The notes: a model not told the origin generated them from the letters alone. A stretch of 35,721 nt of DNA from an uncultured Anaeromyxobacter sp. (GCA_903904005.1 CAIVAR010000110.1:1-35721); one strand, 5' to 3'; positions 1-7,845 are shown, counted from the first letter of the stretch. Made by a program: numbers and translations.

Positions 1-210
1 GCGGGCCAAGGAGTTGGCGAACCCGCCACACGTTGCATCCGCAGGCGACGGCGGGATAGAAGCGAACTGGTCTCGGGCCCTGGCCATTGGCCGGTTTTGG
101 CCCGTCCACCGTTGGCCGGATTTCAGATGTCCGCCGAGGGGCGGGGCGGGTCGCAGAGGGGCGCGCCGTGGTGGCGGAGGTGGAGAGGCTGGCAGCCTAC
201 GGCAGGACCG
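1..210. other. Left edge, no gene recognised
   Basis: I see no convincing coding frame, RNA gene or repeat here. The first 210 bases lie downstream of a leftward-pointing pseudogene fragment. Open frames in this stretch lack family-like composition. Confidence 0.4.
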
Positions 211-350
211 TCACTCCTTCTTCTTCAACTTCGACTCGTTCTCCTGGATGAACGCGCGGATGTCGTCGGCCAGGTCGAGCAGCTTCGTCCACTGCTCCTG
301 GTAGAGCGTCACCGGGAAGCGGCCGAGCCATGTAAGACGGTGCCTACGCG
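211..350 (-). pseudogene. C-terminal fragment of a small LGRFPVTLY-type protein
   Basis: On the minus strand the last 40 or so codons before the TGA at 211-213 read LGRFPVTLYQEQW, then KLLDLADDIRAFI, then a charged Lys/Glu tail. I recognise this as the C-terminus of a recurrent family of small bacterial hypothetical proteins (about 70-80 residues: N-terminal Glu/Lys/Ala coiled coil, a VSEKGAVSVYG-like strand, then this module). There is no start codon in frame close upstream. The preceding codons (GTVLHG in the neighbouring frame, about 328-345) resemble the missing VSVYG strand with a one-base frameshift near 327. A matching N-terminal piece lies 6.5 kb away at 6880-6957 in the same orientation, so this looks like half of a disrupted gene. 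Family recognition is from memory; the function is unknown. Confidence 0.5.
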
Positions 351-763
351 CGAGCGGCAGTCGTACCGCGAGAGACCGGACGGGCGGGCTTCGCGGTCGC
401 GATCTCCCGGTCGAGGCGAGCGACCGCTCGGCTCGAGTACGGGCCGAAATGCAGGTAGAGCGCTGCGAGGGAGGCCGTGATCTTGAAGGCACGGGGGTTG
501 TGGAGGAGGCCGTCCGCCATGGCGCCCCAGAAGGCCCGGCGCGTCCCAGATTCCCGGAACCCCAACTGCGTGGCGATGCGCAGGAACGACCGTAGGTCAC
601 GCACCACGTGGCGCAGGGGCTGCCGGAGCCGGTGCCCGGACCTGTCGAGCGAACGCGAGACGCGGCGCACGCGGCCGAAGAAGGCCTCCGGGGAGTAGAT
701 CCCTGCGAGCACGTCCCAGTAGTCGGCGAGCATCTCCTCCCTCGGCCGCCGGGTCGTGTAACG
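344..763 (-). pseudogene. Remnant of B12-binding radical SAM protein C-terminus (DUF4070-like)
   Basis: The frame ending at the TAG at 344-346 contains a stretch from about 763 downward typical of the helical C-terminal DUF4070 region that follows the radical SAM core in B12-dependent radical SAM enzymes: EEMLADYWDVLAGIYSPEAFF, then a helical segment with LRSFLRIATQLGF, then FWGAMADGLLHNPRAF and LAALYLHFGPY. No radical SAM CxxxCxxC core and no B12 domain are present. The stretch upstream (764-907) has no family features, and the intact operon follows directly. It is therefore a truncated relic without catalytic capacity. Its frame ends within a few bases of the small-protein fragment at 211-350, so the relic may mark an insertion edge. 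Family assignment is moderately secure; pseudogene status follows from the missing domains. Confidence 0.5.
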
Positions 764-907
764 GCGTGCACGGGGCGGCACGAGACCATCCAATCTAGCC
801 TCCGCCAGTGGCTCCAGATTCCCCCCTCGCCGCCAGATTCCTGAAGGTCGCTCGGGACTCGTACTGGCGTTGGGCAGGGATGCCCACCGCACCAAGGGCC
901 TGAGCCG

Positions 908-3328
908 TCACTGGCACTTCTTCGTCGCCGCCGGGCACAACTTCGATTGGCAGTCACAGTTCAGCGTGCAGGCCTCCCCCTTCTTCAGGCGGGGAGGGCA
1001 CTTCGACCAGCTCCCGTCCGGAAGCCTCCGGGAGACACAGCAGGTGACGGGTGGAGGGGTGCCGGGTCTCCAGTCGTCCGAGGAGCACCCGGAGGCGGGC
1101 TGTGCCGGGAACTTCCCGCTCGGACAGGTCGTGGTGCCATCGGTGATAGGAATCCCCCTCACCGGAGCGCAGTAGTCGGGACTGCTCTCGTCGCCGATGG
1201 GAAAGGGTGGCAGGTACGCGCCCGTGAGGATGGCGCCCCGGAGGTCGGTCCCCGCCAGGTTGGCGCCGCACATCCAGGCGTCGTTCAGGCGGGCGGCGCA
1301 CTTGGCTCCTTCCGGGCACCCCAGGCTGCCCAGGTTGGCGCCGCTCAAGTCCGCGCCCGCGAGGTTGGCGGACCGGAAGATGGCGTTGGTGGCGACGGTC
1401 GTGTTGCCGGAGAGGTTGGCGGCCACGAGGTCGGCGCCGGTGAAGTCCGTGCCGACCATTCTCGCGCCCGCGAGCAGCGCACCTGACAAGAACGCGCTCG
1501 ACAGGTCCGCGGTCGAGAGGTTGGCCTCCCTCAGGTCCGCACCGCCGGAGGCCGAAGTGGTCCGGAAGGTCGCCCCGTGGAAGTTGGTGATGACGGTGCT
1601 CGCGTCCGCGACGATCCCGACCAGGCTGGCATTCGTGAAGTCCCGCCAGGCCGCCGAGGCGCCCGAGAGGTTGGCCCTGTCGAGCTTCGCGCCCACCATC
1701 GTCGCCCTCGACAGGTCGTGGTTCTTCAGGGAGACGCCCGGCATGACGGCGTTCGTGAAGTCTGCGTTGTCGAAGCGGCAGCCGGTGGTGTCGGTCCCGG
1801 TGAAGTTCGCTCCCACGAGCGCTGCGCCCTGGAGTTGCCACCCGTAGAGGTGCGCGTTCACGAGGACGCTGCCCGAGAGGTCGGGCGCGCCTCCCGTGAA
1901 GGTGAACGTGGCCCCCCCCGCCTGCCACCCCGTCAGATCCCGGCCCTTCAAGGCGTCCCGGGGAACTTCCGCCACCTGGGCGTTCGTGAACGTCACGCCC
2001 TTCCAGGTGCCCACCGGCGGCGCGAGGTCGTAGGTGAGAGCGGACCCGGTGTAGTCGATTCCACCCCGGAAGAAATCGGGCTCCACCAGGTACTGGGCCA
2101 CGAGGTTCATGTTCCTGAAGGCGAGCCTGGAATAGGACGACTTCGGGGAACCCGACGAGGGGCGATCGACGACCACCGAGAAGGAGCAACCGTCGAAGAC
2201 CGTTCCATCGAACGTCACGTTGAACATCGACAAGGTGTCGAAGCTCGTGCCCAGGAAGTGGCCGCCCCGGAACAGCCCCGAGAGGCCCACGCCGATCCAC
2301 TTGCCACCCTCGAACTCGGTGCGCCCGAGGTCGATGGGGCCGATCGCGGTGCCCTTGAACAGGACGCCGTTGGGATTCCCGCGGGTGAAGGAGAACTTGA
2401 CCGGGCTTCCTCCCCCGTCGTCCACGCCGCCGGAAAGGCCACCCAGGAGGAAGGTCGTGTCGACGAAGGTCGTGGACGGAGTCCCCTCCAGGGTTCGCAG
2501 GGACACGTTCTCGAGCCAGGAATCGACGAAGCTGGTGTTTGTGAAGGTGGAGTACCAGATCCGCGCGTCCCTCAGGCTGACTCCGGTGAAGGTCACTGTG
2601 TTCCAGTCGGTGAACAGGGACGCGAATCGATCGAGGTTCGAATTCGTGATGGTCGTGCCCGTCCAGCGAACCCGGTCGCGGGTCCCGCTGCCGCAGCCCC
2701 AGCCCCAGTTCCCGGCGTCGCTGAGATCGACTCCGCGGAGGCCGCACTGGCTCATGGTGGCTCCACAGAAGAGGGCCTGGTGCAGGCTCACGTTTTCGAA
2801 CGACTTCTTCGTGAAGGTCCCGTAGACGAAGAAACAGTACTGGCAACGGTTCGATACGAGCGCAGGCCCGTCTGCCGCGTCCAGCCGGATGAACACGACC
2901 TCGTCGGCGGGGTCCGTCCGGTTCGGATCTCCCCGCTGTAGGATGAGCGAGTACTCGCCGGGGGGGACGATGGCCCGGGAGCAGGCCTGGCCCGGGAGCG
3001 CCCGGGCCGCCACGGAGTTCGACCCCACGTCGACGAGCGTCGCCGCGTGCGGCACCCCGTCCTCGTCGTCCCAGCAGAACAGGACGGACGCCGGGTCCGG
3101 TCCGATGGCGTAGGGAACGCTCACCGGGCCGGATTCCGTCCCGTTCGGCGCATCGGCGCGGTGCAACTGCACGAGCACGGTGTCCTGGAGGGTGGCGCGG
3201 AGCTGCGGGTCCGCCGCGAAGTCCTCCTCGGTCAGCAGGACGCCCGTCAGTGCCTGAGGAACTGGACGTCCCGAGCATGCCGCCAGGAGGGCCAGAGCCG
3301 CGGCCACCGGGAAGCGAAGGGCCGTCAT
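908..3328 (-). CDS. Pentapeptide-repeat lipoprotein with Cys-rich C-terminus
   Basis: 806-residue predicted lipoprotein. The N-terminus MTALRFPVAAALALLAAC is a short signal peptide with a perfect lipobox (L15-A16-A17-C18). Roughly residues 150-700 hold many pentapeptide-type repeats (A(D/N)LxX pattern: ANLSGASA, TDFTGADLVAANLSG, ANLAGADLSGANLG, ANLAGTDLRGAILTGAYL), irregular at first and canonical near the end, predicting a right-handed quadrilateral beta helix. The last 70 or so residues are Cys-rich (CNLxCDCQSKLC-like spacing, paired CC), suggesting disulphides and an extracytoplasmic location. The ATG at 3326-3328 overlaps the TGA of the upstream Tat lipoprotein gene (ATGA), so the two are translationally coupled and probably act together at the cell surface. 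Function is unknown; pentapeptide folds usually act by binding or mimicry. No regulator or transporter lies beside them. Confidence 0.8.
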   Translation of the reverse strand: MTALRFPVAAALALLAACSGRPVPQALTGVLLTEEDFAADPQLRATLQDTVLVQLHRADAPNGTESGPVSVPYAIGPDPASVLFCWDDEDGVPHAATLVDVGSNSVAARALPGQACSRAIVPPGEYSLILQRGDPNRTDPADEVVFIRLDAADGPALVSNRCQYCFFVYGTFTKKSFENVSLHQALFCGATMSQCGLRGVDLSDAGNWGWGCGSGTRDRVRWTGTTITNSNLDRFASLFTDWNTVTFTGVSLRDARIWYSTFTNTSFVDSWLENVSLRTLEGTPSTTFVDTTFLLGGLSGGVDDGGGSPVKFSFTRGNPNGVLFKGTAIGPIDLGRTEFEGGKWIGVGLSGLFRGGHFLGTSFDTLSMFNVTFDGTVFDGCSFSVVVDRPSSGSPKSSYSRLAFRNMNLVAQYLVEPDFFRGGIDYTGSALTYDLAPPVGTWKGVTFTNAQVAEVPRDALKGRDLTGWQAGGATFTFTGGAPDLSGSVLVNAHLYGWQLQGAALVGANFTGTDTTGCRFDNADFTNAVMPGVSLKNHDLSRATMVGAKLDRANLSGASAAWRDFTNASLVGIVADASTVITNFHGATFRTTSASGGADLREANLSTADLSSAFLSGALLAGARMVGTDFTGADLVAANLSGNTTVATNAIFRSANLAGADLSGANLGSLGCPEGAKCAARLNDAWMCGANLAGTDLRGAILTGAYLPPFPIGDESSPDYCAPVRGIPITDGTTTCPSGKFPAQPASGCSSDDWRPGTPPPVTCCVSRRLPDGSWSKCPPRLKKGEACTLNCDCQSKLCPAATKKCQ

Positions 3329-6300
3329 CGGCCACCTTCGCTCCCCAGGCTCGATGCGGGCGGTCTCGGCGTGGAGGGGATCCACTGGCTCACCGAGGGT
3401 TCGGTCCGGCCTCCGGGCACCACCAGAGCCTCCTGGTTTATGGAGTAGAGGTTCCTCCAGCGATCCACCAGGATCTGGGCGGCGGCGACACCCACCGTCC
3501 GGGCCATCCAGTTGCCTCGCGGATCGTAGATGTCGAGGCGGAAGTCGGTGACCCGGGAGGCTGCCCCGGCCGAGGAGAGCACGTAGATGAACCCCACCGG
3601 CTCCACGCTCATGGAGAGGTACTGCACCCACCCGGTCTCGTCGCGGAGCGGGATCCACCAGCGGTCGCCTGTCGCCCGGGCCGTGAAGTAGTCCACGGGG
3701 AGTCCCTGGTCGTCGAGGGCCTGGATCCGCCTGTTGTCCTGCTCGAGGGCGAGGAAGCCGCGGCCGTTCTGGACGGGAGCGACGGCCTTCACGCCGCCGA
3801 GGTTTCCCTTCAGGATCCCGGGACCGGAGGCGAATTCGGCCAGCGGGGCCTTGTTCCAGTCCGCCGCGGCGACCGGTGCTTCGGCCAGCCGGAGCACCTC
3901 CAGCTTGTCCTTGCCGTCCACGATGCCGATCACGCAGCGGCTGATCGGATGAAACGCCGAGGTTCGCAAGTTGCGGGAGCTGAAGCGCCCCCAGCACGGG
4001 GCCGCGGCCCAGTCCGGGAAGAGGCCGGGGCCGACGGGGAGGTCCACCTGGCGAAGGGTGAGAACGCCAGCGGTGGGGACGATGGCGTACTGGGGACCGT
4101 CGGCGGCGCCGAGCAGGTCGTAGAGGAGGTGCGCGGTCTGCGGGCTGCCACACGGCACCTGGCGAAGGGTCTCCTCGGGGTCCTGGCCGAGCGCGGTCAC
4201 GCGCAGGTTCACGTTCTGGAATTGCCATCCCTGGACGCCGGCAGATGCGGGTGAGCCGCAGATCTCGAGCCCGCCGCCCGCCGAGAGGAACGAGTAGGCG
4301 AGCTGGCCGGTCGCGTCGTTCAGGGAGATCACGCCGGTCTCGCACAGCGCTCCGGCCCGGTCGGCGCAGGAGAAGGAGGCGAGCGGGGCCGCCACGGTGG
4401 CGACCCAGCGTCGGCGCCCGTCCGGATCGACCTGGATCTTCATCCGGTGCGAGTAGGTCGTCGTGGCGTCCAGGGGAACGACGTTCTCCTCGATGGTGAT
4501 GTCCACGGGAACGTCGGATCGCCCGGTCGGGACGACGTTTCGCACTTCGGCGAAGCCCTGGCCCGCGATCCAGTCGGTGTCCGACAGGAGGATGATCTTC
4601 ACCCTGACCTTCCCTCCCGTGGGCACCTCCAAGTCCCGTGTCCAGACCTTTCGCTGGTGGTCCTGGATGCCGAACGGGAAGTCGTAGGTGAAGATCTTCG
4701 AGTTCGAGCAGGCGACGACCACCCGGACCGCCTTGGTGACCGCCGGCCACTCGAAGTCCCGGGGGTCGTGATGGACGGTGATGGCCAGCCGGTTCCGCAC
4801 CAGCACCCGGGTCCGCCCGCAGCAGGAGGACCGGGCGATGTCGGACGAGGTCTCGCCGATCTCGGCAACCGTCGAGGCGACGTCGGCGAGCGCGAGCCCG
4901 ATGCCGAAGACCGGGATCGCCTTCCTCGTCCATGCGGCCCCGACGGCAAACGCAAGCGCGGCGAAGAACGTCCGCCCGCAGATCTGCCGGAGGGCGAAGC
5001 TTCCAACCTTGTAGGCAACGCCCCAGTACAGGCCGTCCCCTCCTTGCCTGTCGAGCCCGTACTCCGCCGCCGCCTGGGCCACCCCGACGATGATCGGAAG
5101 ACCGAGGGAGCGGATCAGGAAGACCTTTAGGCTGGCACCTCCCGCGCCACCCACCCCGACGGCCAGGCAGATCGCCGGCAGCGCGAGTTCGAAGGTGGCC
5201 GTCATCGCGAGCCCGGGCACGATGACCCCGCGGTACTCGGAGCGGTAGTCCCCGTCGGACATGGCCAGGGTTCCCACGAGCAGGTGAACACCGGAGGCGC
5301 CTGCGGGAACCGGAACGTCCCAGTTCCCGGTGACGGTGTGGTCTCCGTGAAGGGGGATTCCGCAGATCCGCTCGGGAGCGGGGAGAAGCCCCAGGTACTG
5401 GATGTACTCGTAGTCGAGCGCACCCTGCGGAATGCCCAGATCCTTCAGGGAGCGGATGTTCCCGTCGACGTCCTCGAAGGCCGCGAAGACCCCTACGTGC
5501 CGGTAGAACTCGTTGTCGACCGTGAAATGGGCCTTCCGGTCGTCCCCGATCGACACTTTCCTCGCCCGCTGCCCCCACCTCCACTCGTTGGCGTGGTCCG
5601 TCCCCCACGAGTAACCCGCCTGGTTCGCGGCGGCTTCCACCGCCGCGTCGGCGTGGGTCCCCGCGAGGATGGCAAAGCGACCGGGCTTCACGTCGGAGCT
5701 GGACCCGTCGTCGACCAGGACCAAATCGTTTCGAACCGACCGCAGCGCCTCCGAGACGACGCGCCCTGCGGCAGCGAGGACGAGGTCGTGCACGAACCAG
5801 TCCCATTCGTAGAGCACCCGTCCCTGGTCGTCGAGGGCCGGGTTCCCTTGCTCGTCCTGCCGGAACACGCGGGTCTTCCCGTCGAGGGCGTACGCCCAGC
5901 GGGCCTCGACCCAGCCTCCATACTTGCTGTCGGGATTGGGCTGTGGGTCCCCCAGGTCGGCGATCACCGCGGCGAGGCGCGCGAGCGCCTGGCTGCCGAG
6001 GATGTGATTCGCCACGACGGCGGCGGCGGTCTTGTCGAGGCAGATGAGCTCGGGGTGGTGATAGACGGCCCAGAGCGCCGCCTTGTCGGGATTGACGAGA
6101 TCCTCGTCCGTCGTGTTCGCGAGCGCGGAATCGTTCGAGGCCAACCGAAGCCACGTGGGGCCACGAAGGGCGAACTCCGGTCCCTTGAGGACCCGGGCTT
6201 CCTCGACCCCGGCGGCAGGCACGTGAATGCCGCCCAGCGCCATGATCCGCCTCCCGTCGCGGTCCGGGTGCTCCCGGGTCACCGTGAAGCTCTGCGGCGC

Positions 6301-6609
6301 ATCGGCCGGGAACCGGATTCCCGCGACGAAGTGGGTGAGCTGGGCGTCGGGAACTGCGCCGAGGAATCCGTTGGCCCGCCGCGCCTGAAGCCGCGAGAGG
6401 GTGTCGTGTGGGACGAGGGGATACTCGTCGACGCCGACGTCGAGTGAATACCTGGCGCCGGAGTTGCCCCGAGACAGGTCGAAGTGCAGGGTCCGGAACT
6501 CGGAGGGCGACTCTCGCGGTCGGGAGCATCCCAGGATAGGCCTGCTCGCCGCGGCGATTCCGGCGGCGGCGGCGGCCTGGATGAACCCGCGACGTGACCA
6601 GTTCGACAA
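3325..6609 (-). CDS. Large Tat-dependent lipoprotein of unknown function
   Basis: 1094 residues. The N-terminus has a twin-arginine motif (SRRGFIQ, R6-R7), an Ala-rich hydrophobic core and a lipobox-like ILGC (C28), so it should be exported folded and lipidated. The start is TTG at 6607-6609, preceded by a GGAGAGG Shine-Dalgarno. About residues 50-430 are a mixed globular region; about 455-590 hold several hydrophobic Ala/Gly-rich stretches, unusual in a Tat substrate; about 600-780 are beta-rich. The final 200 residues have repeated short strands (NRRIQALDDQGLP, RGNWMARTVG, RWRNLYSINQE) resembling an NHL/beta-propeller blade pattern. I recognise no enzymatic motif. It heads a two-gene operon with the pentapeptide lipoprotein. 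Tat export hints at a bound cofactor or a fast-folding protein, which is inference only. Confidence 0.75.
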   Translation of the reverse strand: MSNWSRRGFIQAAAAAGIAAASRPILGCSRPRESPSEFRTLHFDLSRGNSGARYSLDVGVDEYPLVPHDTLSRLQARRANGFLGAVPDAQLTHFVAGIRFPADAPQSFTVTREHPDRDGRRIMALGGIHVPAAGVEEARVLKGPEFALRGPTWLRLASNDSALANTTDEDLVNPDKAALWAVYHHPELICLDKTAAAVVANHILGSQALARLAAVIADLGDPQPNPDSKYGGWVEARWAYALDGKTRVFRQDEQGNPALDDQGRVLYEWDWFVHDLVLAAAGRVVSEALRSVRNDLVLVDDGSSSDVKPGRFAILAGTHADAAVEAAANQAGYSWGTDHANEWRWGQRARKVSIGDDRKAHFTVDNEFYRHVGVFAAFEDVDGNIRSLKDLGIPQGALDYEYIQYLGLLPAPERICGIPLHGDHTVTGNWDVPVPAGASGVHLLVGTLAMSDGDYRSEYRGVIVPGLAMTATFELALPAICLAVGVGGAGGASLKVFLIRSLGLPIIVGVAQAAAEYGLDRQGGDGLYWGVAYKVGSFALRQICGRTFFAALAFAVGAAWTRKAIPVFGIGLALADVASTVAEIGETSSDIARSSCCGRTRVLVRNRLAITVHHDPRDFEWPAVTKAVRVVVACSNSKIFTYDFPFGIQDHQRKVWTRDLEVPTGGKVRVKIILLSDTDWIAGQGFAEVRNVVPTGRSDVPVDITIEENVVPLDATTTYSHRMKIQVDPDGRRRWVATVAAPLASFSCADRAGALCETGVISLNDATGQLAYSFLSAGGGLEICGSPASAGVQGWQFQNVNLRVTALGQDPEETLRQVPCGSPQTAHLLYDLLGAADGPQYAIVPTAGVLTLRQVDLPVGPGLFPDWAAAPCWGRFSSRNLRTSAFHPISRCVIGIVDGKDKLEVLRLAEAPVAAADWNKAPLAEFASGPGILKGNLGGVKAVAPVQNGRGFLALEQDNRRIQALDDQGLPVDYFTARATGDRWWIPLRDETGWVQYLSMSVEPVGFIYVLSSAGAASRVTDFRLDIYDPRGNWMARTVGVAAAQILVDRWRNLYSINQEALVVPGGRTEPSVSQWIPSTPRPPASSLGSEGGR

Positions 6610-6693
6610 GACCTCTCCAGTCCCCCGGCGGGATCATGGCCGTTCCCTTTCGGGCTGGCAATGGCTGCTTCTGCTGTCCCTTCCTCGCGGGAC

Positions 6694-6782
6694 AGGTCGC
6701 GACCTGAGGGACCACCAGGGGCCACGTCTCGCCACGGTGAAGCTGTCCGGGCGTCCTGGGAGGGGCGCGGTCGCAACCTGAG
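6694..6782. promoter_or_regulatory. Two operator-like near-identical sites upstream of the lipoprotein operon
   Basis: GGTCGCGACCTGAG at 6695-6708 is repeated as GGTCGCAACCTGAG at 6769-6782 (13 of 14 bases), 74 bp apart. The first copy is centred on the perfect 12-bp palindrome AGGTCGCGACCT (6694-6705). They lie 86-173 bp upstream of the TTG start at 6609, a normal place for a dimeric repressor or activator. No regulator gene is adjacent, and no convincing -35/-10 pair is visible. Confidence 0.35.
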
Positions 6783-6879
6783 CGTCGCCGGGGAGTTCAA
6801 TCTGCTCAACTTGCAGCGGGATCAGGAGCGGAACGAGGCGAGCGTCATGGAGCCCCTCCTGGTTTCGAGCGGTACTGTC

Positions 6880-6957
6880 CTATACGCGGGCCCTTGCTGC
6901 CGCGTTCTCGGCCTTCAACTGCTCGAGCTCTGCCTGCATCTCTGCTTCGGTGGGCAT
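6880..6957 (-). pseudogene. 25-codon N-terminal fragment of a small coiled-coil protein
   Basis: A strong Shine-Dalgarno (AGGAG, 6966-6970) precedes ATG at 6957-6955. The frame reads MPTEAEMQAELEQLKAENAA and then ARARV before TAG at 6882-6880. The composition is a short Glu/Lys/Ala coiled coil, exactly how the LGRFPVTLY family of small proteins usually begins, while the C-terminal half of that family lies at 211-350. Both pieces also share the hexamer TACGCG at the break (345-350 and 6883-6888). The piece therefore looks like the 5' part of a gene split from its 3' part by about 6.5 kb. It may still be translated as a 25-residue peptide. Confidence 0.5.
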
Positions 6958-6991
6958 GGTGGTGTCTCCTGGGGTGGTCGACGCGGTCAGG

Positions 6992-7201
6992 CTATACCTG
7001 CTGTGCTGGCTTGGCGACTCGCTCCCGCATCTCCCGCACGGTGAGGATGGCGCGTCGTAGTTCGCCGTCGTGGCAACTTGGGCACCCGCCTGGAGCGCCG
7101 TAGATCTCGACCGTCTTCAGTCGCTCGGTGAGGACTTGCTCGACATGGGCCAGGGTGACAGCGCGGGAGGGGGAGGGCGAGGGATGCGGGGCATGACTCA
7201 A
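6992..7201 (-). CDS. Small hypothetical protein with CPSC motif
   Basis: Possible 69-residue product. I chose TTG at 7201-7199 because it overlaps the TGA of the preceding ORF (TTGA), suggesting coupling. After a Pro/Ser-rich start the protein reads VTLAHVEQVLTERLKTVEIYG, then GGCPSCHDGELRRAILTV and a Arg/Glu-rich helix. The single CxxC cannot by itself form a zinc ribbon without a partner. It lies in a run of tiny leftward ORFs between the tRNA-Lys fragment and the lipoprotein operon, which is typical of integrated-element cargo. I do not recognise the family. A longer frame extends upstream to 7423 but has Pro/Arg-biased out-of-frame composition. Confidence 0.35.
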   Translation of the reverse strand: MSHAPHPSPSPSRAVTLAHVEQVLTERLKTVEIYGAPGGCPSCHDGELRRAILTVREMRERVAKPAQQV

Positions 7202-7395
7202 GCCGCCTGGGGGTAGGGAGTCTGCGAGGGCGGTCGCGCTGCATCGGGCCCTTGCTCGTGGCCGTGCTCCCCGGCGGTGAGATAGGTCTCGACGAGGGTG
7301 GATTCCAGGTCTCGCAGGATGATCTCTACGTGGACTGGGCCGCCTCGGCGGTGCCTGCTGGGGAGGGAAGGGTAGGGGCTGGCAAAGCTGAACAT
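7198..7395 (-). CDS. Small hypothetical protein, possibly leaderless
   Basis: 65 residues, starting MFSFASPYPSLPSRHRRGGP and continuing VHVEIILRDLESTLVETYL, an amphipathic helix-like segment with a natural codon pattern; the tail is Pro/Gln-rich. There is no Shine-Dalgarno. Instead TAGACT (7407-7402) lies 6 nt before the ATG, fitting a leaderless transcript. It is followed without a gap by the CPSC ORF. Unknown family; could be an element-encoded accessory protein. Confidence 0.35.
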   Translation of the reverse strand: MFSFASPYPSLPSRHRRGGPVHVEIILRDLESTLVETYLTAGEHGHEQGPDAARPPSQTPYPQAA

Positions 7396-7401
7396 GCGTG
7401 T

Positions 7402-7407
7402 AGTCTA
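7402..7407 (-). promoter_or_regulatory. -10-like hexamer TAGACT
   Basis: TAGACT on the minus strand ends 6 nt before the ATG at 7395, the spacing expected when transcription begins at the start codon. The -35 region is not recognisable. Confidence 0.25.
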
Positions 7408-7412
7408 GCGGG

Positions 7413-7591
7413 TGGACTGACACGGGGGAAGACGGGACGCGGAGCGGGAGAGCAATATGGACTAATAGTGCGTGTTTTCACTGACCATTCTCTGACCAAC
7501 TGTGTCCATCGGGGTCCACGTGTGCCCCTAAAGGGGCGGATTCGACAGTCGTAAGTACCTGAAATATGGACTGCGATGGACTGACGTGGAC
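7413..7591. repeat. Cluster of TGGAC repeats, candidate integrase arm sites
   Basis: TGGAC occurs five times on the plus strand (7413, 7458, 7567, 7577, 7587) and twice inverted as GTCCA (7504, 7514) within 180 bp. Longer repeats are AATATGGACT (7454-7463 and 7563-7572) and TGGACTGAC (7413-7421 and 7577-7585). The cluster ends 13 bp from a truncated tRNA gene. Tyrosine-recombinase attP regions have this layout: several short arm-type sites beside a tRNA-derived core. The stretch also has the hairpin GCCCCTAAAGGGGC (7524-7537). No gene is supported between 7396 and 7845. Confidence 0.45.
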
Positions 7592-7603
7592 AACTGTGGA
7601 GAT

Positions 7604-7641
7604 TTAAAAGGCCGATGCTCTGCCAGTTGAGCTAGCGCCTC
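7604..7641 (-). pseudogene. 5' half of a tRNA-Lys(UUU) gene
   Basis: Reading the minus strand from 7641: a 7-nt acceptor 5' strand (GAGGCGC), TA, a D arm with GCTC and its complement GAGC around AACTGGCA, then the anticodon 5' strand TCGGC and loop CTTTTAA with anticodon TTT (7608-7606). The next bases (ATCTC) do not pair with TCGGC, and no variable loop, T arm or CCA end follows, so the gene stops in the anticodon loop. Such halves are left by site-specific integration at a tRNA gene; the missing 3' half should lie at the other boundary of the element. It is non-functional as seen here. Confidence 0.65.
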
Positions 7642-7845
7642 AAGACACTTGAAGCATTGATGAATTCAGCGATGGTTCAGGTTCGGAAAGGTTTTAAACT
7701 GATTGCCGAGAACCAGATCGAGAGCGTCGTGGAGGGTGCTCGGGCACATCAACCTGGAACGTGTACCGTTCTTGCCCGCCTTCCGTCCAGGGTGCTTCGG
7801 CGCGAACTCCTCCCGGACGATGCGGCGAAGTGACTCTTCGATCGC
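7642..7845. other. Intergenic stretch upstream of the tRNA half
   Basis: About 200 bp of lower GC content than its surroundings lie between the truncated tRNA and the end of the chalcone-isomerase-like gene. It should contain the original tRNA promoter on the minus strand, but I see no clear -35/-10 pair and no ORF with plausible composition. Confidence 0.3.

Noticed and set aside
954-3335. 793-residue minus-strand open frame overlapping the pentapeptide gene
   Set aside because: Arg/Pro/Gly-rich shadow frame; the pentapeptide frame has the lipobox and repeats.
7524-7560. GGGGCGGATTCGACAGTCG resembles the 5' end of tmRNA
   Set aside because: No tag-peptide frame, pseudoknots or tRNA-like 3' end follow within reach, and the strand is soon occupied by the opposite-strand tRNA half; probably chance plus a hairpin.
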